Positions 47,343 through 57,627 of a stretch of DNA of 64,000 nt are shown piece by piece. Position numbers and translations under genes: made by a program. The notes beneath the pieces were generated by a model that did no database searches, was not told the DNA's origin, and saw nothing but the letters and a program-made list of their open reading frames with translations. Each line of letters opens with the position of its first letter. The first letter of the stretch is position 1. Origin of the DNA: Tetragonia tetragonoides (lineage: Eukaryota > Streptophyta > Magnoliopsida > Caryophyllales > Aizoaceae); contig CM076146.1 of NCBI GenBank assembly GCA_038025085.1, positions 20,159,001-20,223,000 on the forward strand, in the 5' to 3' direction.

Positions 47343-48618
47343 TGTAGACGCCAAAAAAGCGCCTTCAGATTTCGCCGCAAAAGCCCGATGACGAAAAGAG
47401 TAATTTATAAACTTGAATGCTATCTTTGCTTTAATAGGTAAAATAAGGTCTCAGGTTTTTCCTCGATCACTCTTTCATTCTGACCCCATTCAAAAGCCCC
47501 GTTCAAGAGCTTTTCAACGACACCTCACGTGTCTTTTTTGGACTACTTGTCGCCAAATTGTGAACCAGGGTAAAACCGTCTTTTACCGCAGAAGGGTAAA
47601 AAGGTCATTTCACATTTTTGGAAAACCAAAATTCCTCCGAAAATTACAATTGACTGGATGTCGTCATATGACATCATCCAGCTGCCAAGCTGACACCCGT
47701 CAGCGGCGCTGGGATAACAATAGTGTCGCTAGCGGCGCTCGCTGGGTCTCCAGGCCTGACTTTTTTTAAGCCCAAATTCCAAATTTCGGCCTTCCTTCAC
47801 CTGTCCAACCCTACTTCCTGCGCCTATAAATACGACCCTCGACCCTCATTCAAAAACACACAATGTACGGTTGACAACCTCTATTGTCAGTTGACTACTC
47901 CCGAGTTTCCCCCTCTTTCTTCCAAATTTGAGATCTTGTGTTTACTATTTTTGCTAAATAGCCTACAATTCAGTTACTAACTCATGAGGGCTCATATTAA
48001 ATTAATTGCCTAATTATTTATTTTCTAGTAGTCATAATGTAGATATCATGCCCACAACGTCTTTTATCGCTTACTAAATATTGTCTTTCAAAGCATGTCT
48101 AGTCGTTGTAATGCTCAACTTGCCAATCGAATTGCTTGTCTAAACAAGGGTTAGAAATAAATGTTGTGATGCTTGTGATGAACCAATTAATAGTCTAAGT
48201 ATAGGTTGCTAATCCGGTTTGTGTGGGAGTCATGTCTTTAAATTATTAAGCAAACTTGAGTTAGTAGAGGTCGTCATAATATGGGCGAGTTGGGTGCCTA
48301 ACACCTTCCCACCTCGTACCTTCGCCCCCGAACCCTTTATTCTTGGGTACTCATATGTTCTATATGAGCGGGAGTCTTTCTAAAAACATGATCAGTTCAC
48401 TTATCGCGCTATTGAGTTGTCCCTTCGGATTGTCCTTTCGGTTTGTCCCAACGATAAAACCCCGATAGCAGATTTGTGACCTCTTTCATGGTTTCTATGC
48501 AATTCAAGCCTTTACAAAATCTTTTGTAACTCGATGGTCCCTTTAACTTATCTAAACCCCCAACTTACAAATCTTCTATAAGGACACAGTCCGAGGCGAG
48601 AAATCCCGGGTCCTTACA
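47343..48618 (+). repeat. LTR Z, 5' LTR (copy B)
   Basis: 1276 bases from TGTAGACGCC to GGTCCTTACA, with PBS TGGCGATTTCACTGGGGA at 48620-48637. It retains about 163 bases missing in copy A, next to the AGCGGCGCT palindromes (47700-47750). TATA box CTATAAATAC near 47823. Confidence 0.85.
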
Positions 48619-48637
48619 GTGGCGATTTCACTGGGGA

Positions 48638-49826
48638 TTTATTTAAGAGGGTGAGACTCGAAATTCAACTTTGCTTAAGTGTTTAATAACATGTTCCATA
48701 TATTGCATCATTTGCATGTTCATTTTGACACTTATCGACCCTCGAGGAAGTTTTTGTCGTAACTCGTAGACAACCCGTATATCAAAAAGAAAATACAGTT
48801 GTCCTATCGTGCAAACCGACGCTTTCTCACCCATGACTCATCGACTATTGTTAGTGAAAAAGAATTATAATTGATGTGTCGACCATCCGCCGAACGAAAA
48901 TTGTAATTTGTCTTGGTGACCTCACATGAGCCAAAAGCCTTTAGCCCACATTTGTGCATTCGCTTGCTTGTTGTGCATGTGTCGTTGTAATGCCCGTCTG
49001 ATCACATGTTTGCCTGTAAACTACGTTGTTGTAATGTTTGCCTGAATGCATGAATGTCGTGACTATGTGCCAACATGTACTTACGTGTTAGCTAGTTCCT
49101 AATGCCCAAAGACGGTGCGAGAATTCCATTCAATGAACACTCGTCATTTTCACAATGATATATTCTGTCATAGTCATGAACAATTACCTAGGATCTTTTT
49201 TAGCCAAAAAAAAGAGTCAGTCACTCCAATTTCTCCTCTCCCATTTTCTATTTGTTTATTTCTTTTTTGTTTGATGTATTTCAGATTCGGTCAAAAAAAG
49301 AAAAGCAAAAAAAAAAAAAACAAAACATGAAGGGCGGTTAAAAAAAAAAAACACCCAAAAAAAATCGCGGAAAAATAAAATAAGAAATGGCCGAAATTCT
49401 ATTATTTTATTTTATCCCATTTTCCATTTTCTTTGAGGCTAGAATAAAAAAAAAAAAGATAGTCTGTCTTTTTCTATTTTTCTTATTTTCGTCCATTGAC
49501 TTCATTTTCCTTTGATATTAGGGAAATATTTGGGCATTTAGGCTTAAGGATCTTTTTTCTAGGACAATGTGTTTTCTATGTGCTGGTCGTCCTTTTTCTT
49601 ATGTGAGAGTCTGATGGTCTTTTCTTGTTACTAAGTGCTCCATGCTTCCTATTCAGGATAGGGGGTCCGAAGAAGAAAGGAAACATTGAGAAAAGTTGGG
49701 CTCGGTCTTCGACAAGGCTAGTTCGCCTGCAACCGTCTATACCGCCAAGTTCCCGGTTACTTCCACCACAAACAGCCTCACCATCAATAAATTCTCCACC
49801 ACTAATCGCACCCCCAAAACTTCACC
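48638..49826 (+). other. Z element leader (copy B), no gene
   Basis: Leader between PBS and gag with A- and T-rich tracts near 49200-49470. The short ORFs in it have low-complexity translations. Confidence 0.6.
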
Positions 49827-50640
49827 ATGGTCAAGACCACTGACCAAAAGCTCGATGAGATCGCAGGCGAGTTAGAAAAGATGCGAGTCAGGATTGATGA
49901 TTTTGAAAGAAAAGAATCCTCTCTAACCCATACACTGAGGAGGATGAGCAAGTCACTAAGCTCAAAAAGATTGACTTCATTGCCAACTACAATGCCAATG
50001 ATGATAAGGTCAAAGTCAAGGGCAAGCTTCCAGCCAAGTTCTCCATGCCCGAAGTGATGACATTTACTAGAACTGATGATCCACAAATCACCTCAAGGCC
50101 ATCACTACCGCCATGGTTTTGAGAGGAATTGACGAAAGTATCTACATACACTTGTTCCGACAGACTCTTGATGCCTCGACTCGTCGTTGGTTCTACACCT
50201 TGAATTTTGAAAAGTACCATACTTGGTCAGAGTTCAATACAATCTTCCTTGCATGCTACAAGGAAAATGTTGTCCTCTCCATGGCCCTTCGAGAATTAGA
50301 GATCACCAAGCAAGGAAAATATGTGGGGTTCCTTGCCTTTCCTCAACGTTGGAGGCTAAAGGTGGCCAAACTTGTTTAGAAATCTGCGCAAAGTGATGAA
50401 ATCCGCCAATTCATCAAGAATCTGCAACCTGCTAACTAGAAACGCCTCCTGTACCAAACAATTGACTCCTAAAACTGGCTCTATGATGTGGGTATCTTAA
50501 TTGACGATAATCTCTACTGTCAATATCACTGGGTGTTTGGTCACCGCACGGATGACTGCATCCGCCCGCAAGATGGTATACAAGAAATCATGGACAAGAA
50601 AGAAGAAGAGAATGCCTATGGAGCCTGGAACTAGTTGGCT
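49827..50640 (+). pseudogene. Z element gag, frameshifted
   Basis: ATG at 49827 opens MVKTTDQKLDEIAGELEKMR, a coiled-coil-like N-terminus. After a shift near 49930 the frame reads KLKKIDFIANYNANDDKVKV and KLPAKFSMPEVMTF; after another near 50090 it reads TAMVLRGIDESIYIHLFRQT, RRWFYTLNFEKYHTWSEF and ALRELEITKQGKYVGFLAFP, a capsid-type segment of Tat/Ogre gag. YCQYHWVFGHRTDDC near 50517 is the Cys/His motif found before the protease. TAG stops occur near 50378 and 50437. Protease and pol do not follow. Confidence 0.78.
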
Positions 50641-52146
50641 ACAAGCAAGAGTTAGAGGAATCGAGTCTGAGTCCCCAAGTTTTATCGAGTTAGAATCATA
50701 GCTAAATCTCTAGGTTGAGTCTTGGACGGGGTGTTTCCCTTTTACTTTTTTTTCTATGTGTAGTTTCTTTTTGACAGGAATTAGAGACCCTCTTATCTAA
50801 AGTCATGTGTGCTTATTTTTTGCAAATCTATAAAAATTCCTCTTGCTCATTTCTTCCTTTGTTTAGCTATTGATAAATCCAATGAACTCAAAGTTGCACA
50901 AATCATAAACTAATCAATTTAAGCAATGTAAGTAAACTTCGCAAAGCAAGAATGCAAATTATCTCTTATACAGGAATTTGAGCTGCTGAACTCCCTCAAC
51001 AATGTCACTCCGCATACAAAGAAGAAGTGAGCCAGCCTTCTGCAACAACCTCGACACGAGTCTAATAAAAAAATATCAGTTTACAGTTTCAGTACAGTTT
51101 AAATTTTCGTATTTAATAAACTCAGTTTCGGTAATTGTTTTTAATTAGGACTTAACGGGCAAGCGTGATCATCTTTGTACGTGGAGCTTACGTACTGTTT
51201 AGTGAGTGTTTGTTAGGTAAGTGATTGTGCCTACCTCTTTCCAAAACCCATAAAAAGGTTTTGACTTGTTATGTGTTAATTACCTGATTGTTGTGAATTT
51301 AATATGTGAAGCATGATTAAATTATATCGTCGTTAATTATGAGAATTAGAAATATATTCTTCGCTGTAATTATGAAATATATTGAATATGATGAGTTTAC
51401 GAAGTTTCGTTAATTAATTAGTTCATATGCTAATAATTGAGCATGTATGGCGATGTTGAAAGTCTAATATTATTATGATATAATATATATGCTATTTGGA
51501 ATGGGTTAATATTGAGCACCTAATATACTTCGTTGGATTATTTGTTGAAAGTGTAATTTTTTGATATCATGTTTTACTGCCGAAGTGCTGCTAAAATTTT
51601 CTTTAGACATATATGAAGCATGATTATTCTCAATATGCATTAATGTCATTATCATCACTATTATTATTCATTGTCATGAGCATGAAATGAAGTAGTGAGT
51701 CATGGTCTCTTTGTACCACTAAGTCGACCAATGCAATTATGTGAATTGAATTGTAAATGAGAATAAGACTCCTAATGGATCCGTAGGAGTAGTCGAGCAA
51801 TCGAGACTTATCTAATTGATGTAATCTAGGGATGCGTGATTCTTAAGTTACTTATGGACACCTCGTAGCGTGTTCGGGATGGATTATTCCCCGTTGTTTA
51901 ATTCTCTACGTATCAATTATTATGTTAGAGATAGTGTGAATATACACTAGAGTAAGTCCATGGCATCTCGATATCAATCTATAAACAGTATGGGTAATCG
52001 CTGTTCTATTCGCTCTCTTATTACTCTAATCAAGATGGTTTGTCTGTTTGTGTTCGAACGATCACTAAAGCAAGAATTGCATGTAATTGAATATTGAGCA
52101 TGCGTGTGCTTGATTGTATGACTACTTGTGCATGCAAATGATTTTC
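50640..52146. other. Unassigned AT-rich DNA, no gene seen
   Basis: The first 400 bases may still be Z internal sequence (GCTGCTGAACTCCCTCAAC near 50971). From about 51070 the sequence is AT-rich with no coding potential, LTR ends or RNA gene that I can support. Confidence 0.45.
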
Positions 52147-52408
52147 AATGATTCTTCTAAAACCCAGGAAAGGTTTGCGAAAGTGTTTTTATTTGGTATA
52201 GACGACGTTTATTCAGTTTATCTGATTTTTGTTTTTATATGTTTCTTCTCTTTTCTTCTGTACGTTGTTTCCGTCATGGAAACCAAAGTACAGATGTTGC
52301 TGAGTGAGGACGTATAGCTTAGGAGTTTAATTGTAGGCTAGTTCTCTAGAACTGTTATTTCTTTTGGTTTATGGGATTTTGGTTTGTGCCTTTGAAGGCA
52401 AAGTTGTA
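52147..52408. repeat. Second copy of the 256-bp segment at 5866-6121
   Basis: Runs from TTTCAATGATTCTTCTAAAA to GAAGGCAAAGTTG. Here it is followed by TAATAATACATTAATGG and not by an LTR Y start. Confidence 0.65.
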
Positions 52409-52490
52409 ATAATACATTAATGGACTTATGTTCACATGACATACAACAGTGATATTAATGTTTAGGTCGTTTAGATGCTTCCTTTGAATT

Positions 52491-53042
52491 TAGGGGAGAG
52501 CAATGGGACCAAGTACCTGGTTCTGGATCCGGAACCGGTCAGGACCCGGCGGGTCTAGACTTGGAACCAATCCCACCGGGACCAATTCTAGTTCCAAAAT
52601 TTTGGAACTGGTTGGAACCAGTACCAGTTCCAGGTACCAGTTTTTGGGACCAGGTACCCACCGGGTACCCGACAGGACCAATTCAAAGAACAAGTTTATG
52701 AGTTTCATACTTTGATGTGGCATTGAGTTTTATTAATTATTGTTTTTGTATTTTCGGTTTTGGGTTATAAGATTATGATATTAGGTAAAATTTAGTAATA
52801 GATGGTTTATTAAAGAGTGTTGTATGAAATAATATTAAGTTTTTGGGAAAAAAGAGAACCAAAAATTCTATAAAAAAGTGGAAACGGGTACTTGGTCCGG
52901 GAACCGGTACCCGCCAATTCTAGTACCAGTTCCCAAATTTCAGTATCCGTGGTAACCAGTTCCAGTACCAGTCCTAGATTTCAGGATCCGCCAGTACCAG
53001 TTCCAGGTATTTTAGACGGGGACCCGGCCATGCTCAACCCTA
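52491..53042. mobile_element. Non-autonomous hAT-like element with GGNACC repeats
   Basis: The left end TAGGGGAGAGCAATGG and the inverted right end TAGGGTTGAGCATGG form imperfect terminal inverted repeats. CCTTTGAA (52481-52488) and CCTTTGAT (53043-53050) are a near-perfect 8-base target duplication, although two extra T bases lie between the left copy and the repeat. Both subterminal regions are rich in GGTACC/GGAACC words (GGAACCGGTACC near 52901). There is no transposase. hAT is inferred from the 8-base duplication and end sequence. Confidence 0.6.
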
Positions 53043-53106
53043 CCTTTGATACCTATCTTTTCTTTCTGCTTAGCATTTATTCCTTAGCGATGAATGTTGT
53101 AGTAGC

Positions 53107-53199
53107 AACCCTCGGGTTTGGGACGGTTCAGTGGTGTCGAGGCATGTATAAGGACGTCGATAGTTCCCAGGAAATCATTGAAAGTTTTTGGGTGTTACA
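53107..53199 (+). mobile_element. 93-bp 3' end of LTR Y
   Basis: Matches the last part of LTR Y1 (7566-7658), including GGGTTTGGGACGG and the terminal GTGTTACA. The rest of the LTR is absent. PMD-like P4 upstream sequence follows at once. Confidence 0.7.
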
Positions 53200-53219
53200 G
53201 GCTGTGCTAGAGCTCAAGT

Positions 53220-53403
53220 AGTCACCACTTGGCAAGCGGTTGAGCCGCTTGTCCTAGCGGCTAACCGCTAGCAGGAGCGGTTGAGCCACTTGTTTGGCGG
53301 TCAAGCGTCTGCGCTGGGGGAAAGGCTGCCTGACCCCTTTTTTTGTCGGTTGTCCGTGTTTCCTTAGTTTTTCGTGGGGAATCCAACCAAAACCTCTATA
53401 TAA
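53220..53403 (+). promoter_or_regulatory. P4 promoter: palindrome array and TATA box
   Basis: AAGCGGTTGAGCCGCTT and AGCGGCTAACCGCT lie at about 53234-53268, then TATATAA at 53397-53403, 87 bases before the ATG. The order is the same as in LTR Y and upstream of P1. Confidence 0.55.
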
Positions 53404-53489
53404 CCAAATTTTCTCCTTTTCTCTCCTCACCACTTACATTGAGCCCTTAGTGAGTGAAAATTCCTTGAGAGAAAATCCTTGACTTCAAC

Positions 53490-56400
53490 ATGGTGAATTT
53501 TGATGATGTTTTTGATGCTTGGTTAGCTTCCATGACTATAGAGGAGAGGTTAGAACTTACTCCCTTCCACCTCAATGCCTTCTTTCACCTTAAGCAAGAT
53601 AAAGTTCTGTAGGATTTTCTTCATGCTTCGATAGAGTTTTGGGACCCGAAGTTCCATCTCTTCCGTTTTGGTGCCCATGACTTTTTTCACCACTAGGGCC
53701 CTGGATGCGATGGAAATGAGGTACAATAAACGTGCCTTTGTATTTTGCTTTCTCCATCGTTACTTATTTGTTGGTGGCAACAAAGACGCTCTTATTCCAT
53801 CCGGGAAGAAGTCTACCATCAACAAGGGAAATGCTTGCCTTCTTAGGGTGACCGAGCAAATTAAATGGGATAGCTCTCCTATGCACTTAGTTGTGGGAGA
53901 GACAATCCTTGCTCTAGATTGGCTCAAGAGCAATCCTCAAGAGCTCTTCACCGGAAGCCCTCTACTCCTTTAAGTAAGTTATTTTTTTGTGATAAAGCCT
54001 TAATCTTTGTGGATTTAACTTTAAGTAATGAAATTCTCATCTTGTACTGACTTGAATTTTGCGGTTGTTTTCTGGTGTGTAGATATGGCGTCAAGAGAGA
54101 TTCCACTTGCTTGAGGCCTCAATTGACACTGGGAAGCTCCTCCCTCAGCACTTTCCGGCGAGGCGCCAAACGTTCTCTGAATCCTCTCGGGAGGAGTGGA
54201 TAGCATACTTCTACACCGATATCCAACTGTCTTTGTTCCTCCCATGGTGGCGTACCACCAAAATTGTACACCTTGACATTCTTTTTGCCAAACCGCCTTC
54301 TCCACCAATACGGTATAAGGCAAAGGATCCCAAATGTAAGTTGTGAGCCTCCTTGCCAAAGGCCTTTGGCGTCCTCTTTGGTGTCTAACTGGGAGCGACA
54401 TTGGAACCGTCGCCAAGTTTGGACTAAACCGATATACCCGTAATCAAACGGGCTATCGACCTTCTATAAGGAGTGGGTTTGTAGCGGTGACTACCAAGTC
54501 AACAAGAGGCTCCCAAAGCAAGAGAAAGAGTTATTCAAAACCCGCCAATATGATGAGCGGTTTGACCTCTTTGCTTGCCTGCTACAAATTTATTCCTCAC
54601 ACTACGATAGTGGGTCTGTACAGGAGTACATGTTTCTTTCCCTATAGGGACATGAGGCAGTATGGGTAAAGCAGGTTATCCCTCGTTAGGAGACTATGAG
54701 ACAACCTACCCTGGCTTTGACAACTGAATTTGCTAAGAGCTGGAGCACATACTGGCAGGGATCGTTGGACAGTACCCCGGATGATTGCCCCAACTCAAGT
54801 TTCTGAGACCTACTTAACTTGGCTTTCTTGCAGTGATGGAGAAGCGAGACGAGCCCTTCATCATGAGGAGTGGAATAAGCTAGTACCTAGGTATGACTCC
54901 GAAACAGAAAACAAGAAAAGGAAGGAAGGTGTAAGAACCCTCGCCTTTTCTACGCCTTTCGAGGTGTTTGGATTTGAGAACTAATGGTTATTAAATAATA
55001 TAAGCAATATAATTCGATTGTGATGGGGAAATAATTCGCAAGCAATGAAGTCGCCACCAATTTTTTTGAGAAAATAATTGGAAACCATCAAAAAGTGCAC
55101 CCAATTCCTATTGGAAATTGACTCATACCAAAAGGGGGCTAAATATTGAGTTTGAGGGTGTAGGTACAAAATAAACAAAACGAATCTCATCTAAATCGAC
55201 CAAAATAACGGCCTCTACTAAGCTTATCCATGTCAAATATTTATTTAAGCTATATAGTTCCACATAAATCCGGTCGTCCAAAGTCCTAAAATCAACTAGG
55301 CGGGTTAAAGACGACCAAGATAGCTACCGTAATCACTTTGCACAATTTATATCCAATTTACCTGCATCATCTATTAAGCACAAACCAAGAGATAAGAGCA
55401 ATAATAAAACGCTCCAACCCACCACACTTTGTTAAACGCGCCAAGCATTGCATATGCACAACAATAAATTTGTTAGTAACTTTAATGGAAGTATAATGCA
55501 AAAATACCAACTTTATGCTAAAATAAACCTAAAGAGGTTGCTACATGCATAAATAAAAATAAAAAGATGCAATATGCATAAATCAATAGAAAAGATGCAA
55601 ATTTTAAATTAAACAAAGATGCATAATTATTTACAAAGATCAAAACATGCATAATTATTCAACCATAATCAAAAGCTAAGTAAAACATGATTGAAAATAT
55701 GAAAGAAGAATTTAATAGAGAGATTTAGGCTCTCAGGATGGTTAACCTGGACGTTCCATTCGAACAGGACTAGTAGAGATTGAATTGCTCTTAAATCTTG
55801 GGTGCTAGGTTGGATGCCAGGGCTTGCTTGAGTCTTCAAATTCTGAATTCTCTATGATTTAGGGTTTTTGTGCTCTCAAATTGCTCTCAAAATTATAAAC
55901 TAACCAACCTCTCCTAAAAGAGGGTGAAAGGGAGTATTTATAGAGTTAGGGGACCAAATTAGGGGCCTAGGGCTGCAGCCCCGGTGCCAAAAATCAGCAC
56001 AACCAGAAAATCAGGCCCAACAGCCACACGGAGGGCGGCTGGGCCTAGCGGCTGACCAAAAGGCCCCTAGCTGTCACGCGTGTGCCACTGGATCATTAGC
56101 GTTAGCCGCTCGACCCGGAGGCGCGCGCGTGACTAGGGATTTTTGACTTTTAGTGCTCAGTAAATTATAAAAATGCCCTTGGGGTGACATAGGGGGTCGG
56201 GATCGAGCGATTTTGACTCAAATCTTCGAGACGCGATATCTCTTGACTCGGTTACCTGATTTAGGCAAGGTCAAAGGCATTGGAATCCTTATAACAAGGG
56301 CTATCCAAAGACTGATGTTTTAAGGAATTTGGTCTTGATTTCCGAGCAATGTCCTTTTCAACTTATGTCCATGTTAATCCATTACCATCATCATCGGGCT

Positions 56401-56509
56401 TTGCGGTGCCAGGGGATGAGAACCGATTAGGGTGCCTACAGAAGCGCCCACTTTGGACGAGCTTGTGAAAGCGAAGGTTAAAGTATTTGCTAAAAATGCC
56501 TGCAATGTT
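53490..56509 (+). pseudogene. PMD-like pseudogene P4, split by a solo LTR
   Basis: The ATG at 53490 opens MVNFDDVFDAWLASMTIEER, paralogous to P1. A TAG at 53610 replaces the Trp codon of the LWDFL motif in P1. FWDPKFHLFRFGAHD follows, then about 60 codons present in P1 are missing, and the reading resumes at RALDAMEMRYNKRAFVFC and HRYLFVGGNKDALIP. A donor-like GTAAGT at 53974 and an acceptor at 54082 suggest a second exon (SSREEWIAYFYTDIQLSLF). The part up to 54929 ends in ENKKRKE; coding resumes at 56441 with EAPTLDELVKAKVKVF, in frame once the LTR and one duplication are removed. Multiple stops and shifts make it non-functional. Confidence 0.6.
54930..56440 (-). mobile_element. Solo LTR X, complete
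   Basis: On the minus strand it runs from TGTAGGCACCCTAATCGG (56440) to CGAGGGTTCTTACA (54930), 1511 bases. The 5-base flanks are GAAGG and GAAGC, a target duplication with one mismatch. It has AGCGGCTNRGCC-type palindromes (56035-56125), a CTATAAATACTCCC TATA box near 55935, and a TGGTGGCGACTTC motif near 55050. No internal element sequence is attached. Confidence 0.85.
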
Positions 56510-56573
56510 TTTTTTTTAAAATGCTTATGTTAGAGAAAAAAGTAAAAAGTAAATCCTGACCGCCTGTTGTCAG

Positions 56574-56790
56574 GGTTACCTGCTTTGCGGGTGCCAACGT
56601 GAAGCTAATTTTAATAGCTTCATTGTCAAAGAGCATTACGTAGCTCTGCTTTGCGGGTGCCAACGTGACGATAATTTTAATAGCTCTAACGTCAAAGAGC
56701 ATTGCGTAGCTCTGCTTTGCGGGTGCCAACGTGACGCTGATTTTAATAGCCCCAATGTCAAAAGAGCATTGCGTAGCTCTGCCAAAATAG
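56574..56790. repeat. 66-bp minisatellite, about 3 copies
   Basis: GCTTTGCGGGTGCCAACGTG recurs at 56582, 56648 and 56714, a 66-base period (22 codons). The minus strand is open and gives a repeating VTLAPAKQSYAML peptide. A degraded partial unit follows to about 56850. Confidence 0.8.
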
Positions 56791-57194
56791 TGCCTGTGCC
56801 TTGCCAATGCAGAAGTGAAACTAAATTAATAGTCTCACGTCAAAGAGCTTTCGTCGCTCCCGATGCCTTGTTGTGCTTTAAGAAATTGATATAATGTTCG
56901 TGTCTTGAAAGTTGTGCATATGCCTGCCTTCAGAAATTGTGCCTGTGCCTGCAGAAATTATAATATTGTCCCTTTGCCTTTACAAAAAGATATTGTGCAT
57001 GTGCCTGCAAAAAATAGATTTTATCGGGTTCCTAGGATAAGACACCGTACTGCGAGGGCAAAATAGTCATTTTGGCTGACGTGCCCGTATCTCCTGGGCT
57101 TCTAACGGTTGAAAAAATGATATCCCACGGTGAATTTGAACTCGTGGCCCCTACGTGAGAGGTGAATGAGAAAAGAGCCTTAGTTGCCACGCCG

Positions 57195-57300
57195 TGGACC
57201 GCTGAGCACTCAGCGGCAATATCGGGCTCGCTCAGCAGCATAGGCTGAGCAGCGGCGGCACGAAGGGGAGCCGCACGGCCTAGCAGCTTAGCCGCCGGGG
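57195..57300 (+). repeat. Palindrome array upstream of P5
   Basis: ACCGCTGAGCACTCAGCGG, CTCAGCAGCATAGGCTGAG and GCAGCTTAGCCGCC form a diverged version of the AGCGG/CCGCT array, about 330-430 bases before the P5 ATG. No convincing TATA box was found. Confidence 0.45.
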
Positions 57301-57627
57301 CACTCATCTGCCCGATTTAGTGCTGCAGGTGGGGTTTAAATGAGAGAAAGCCGATTTTTTGGGTCGGGTCATTTCTTCCCCGAAATGTCAAGCCTCTCTC
57401 TCTCTTACTCCATTGTTGCCCATTCTTCAATGCTTGCCAATTCTTGCTCAAATTTCCTCCTTTTTGCTTGCATTTGCATAATCTTTGTATAATTTGAAGT
57501 TTATTTGTGATTCCTCACAAATTTGGGGTGAAATTGTGAGTGGGTTTTTGAAACCCTTGGAGAGAGAAAATCTGAAAATCTTCCATTGTTTCTTGTTTGT
57601 TCTTGCTTGCTTGTTCATCCTTCTTCC

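Larger units (their letters stand above)
40514..49828. repeat. Duplicated 9.4-kb block, copy B
   Basis: Second copy of 18468-27923 with identical nested junctions (Ogre LTR in LTR X, LTR X at the PMD exon, LTR Z after the PMD stop). Because independent transposition would not reproduce all these junctions, the block was copied as DNA. On the right B continues into the Z gag, so B is the more complete copy there. Confidence 0.92.

Noticed and set aside
52503..52715. ORFs with repeated Gly/Pro/Thr in the GGNACC region
   Set aside because: Translation of the palindromic repeats of the hAT-like element; open on both strands for compositional reasons.
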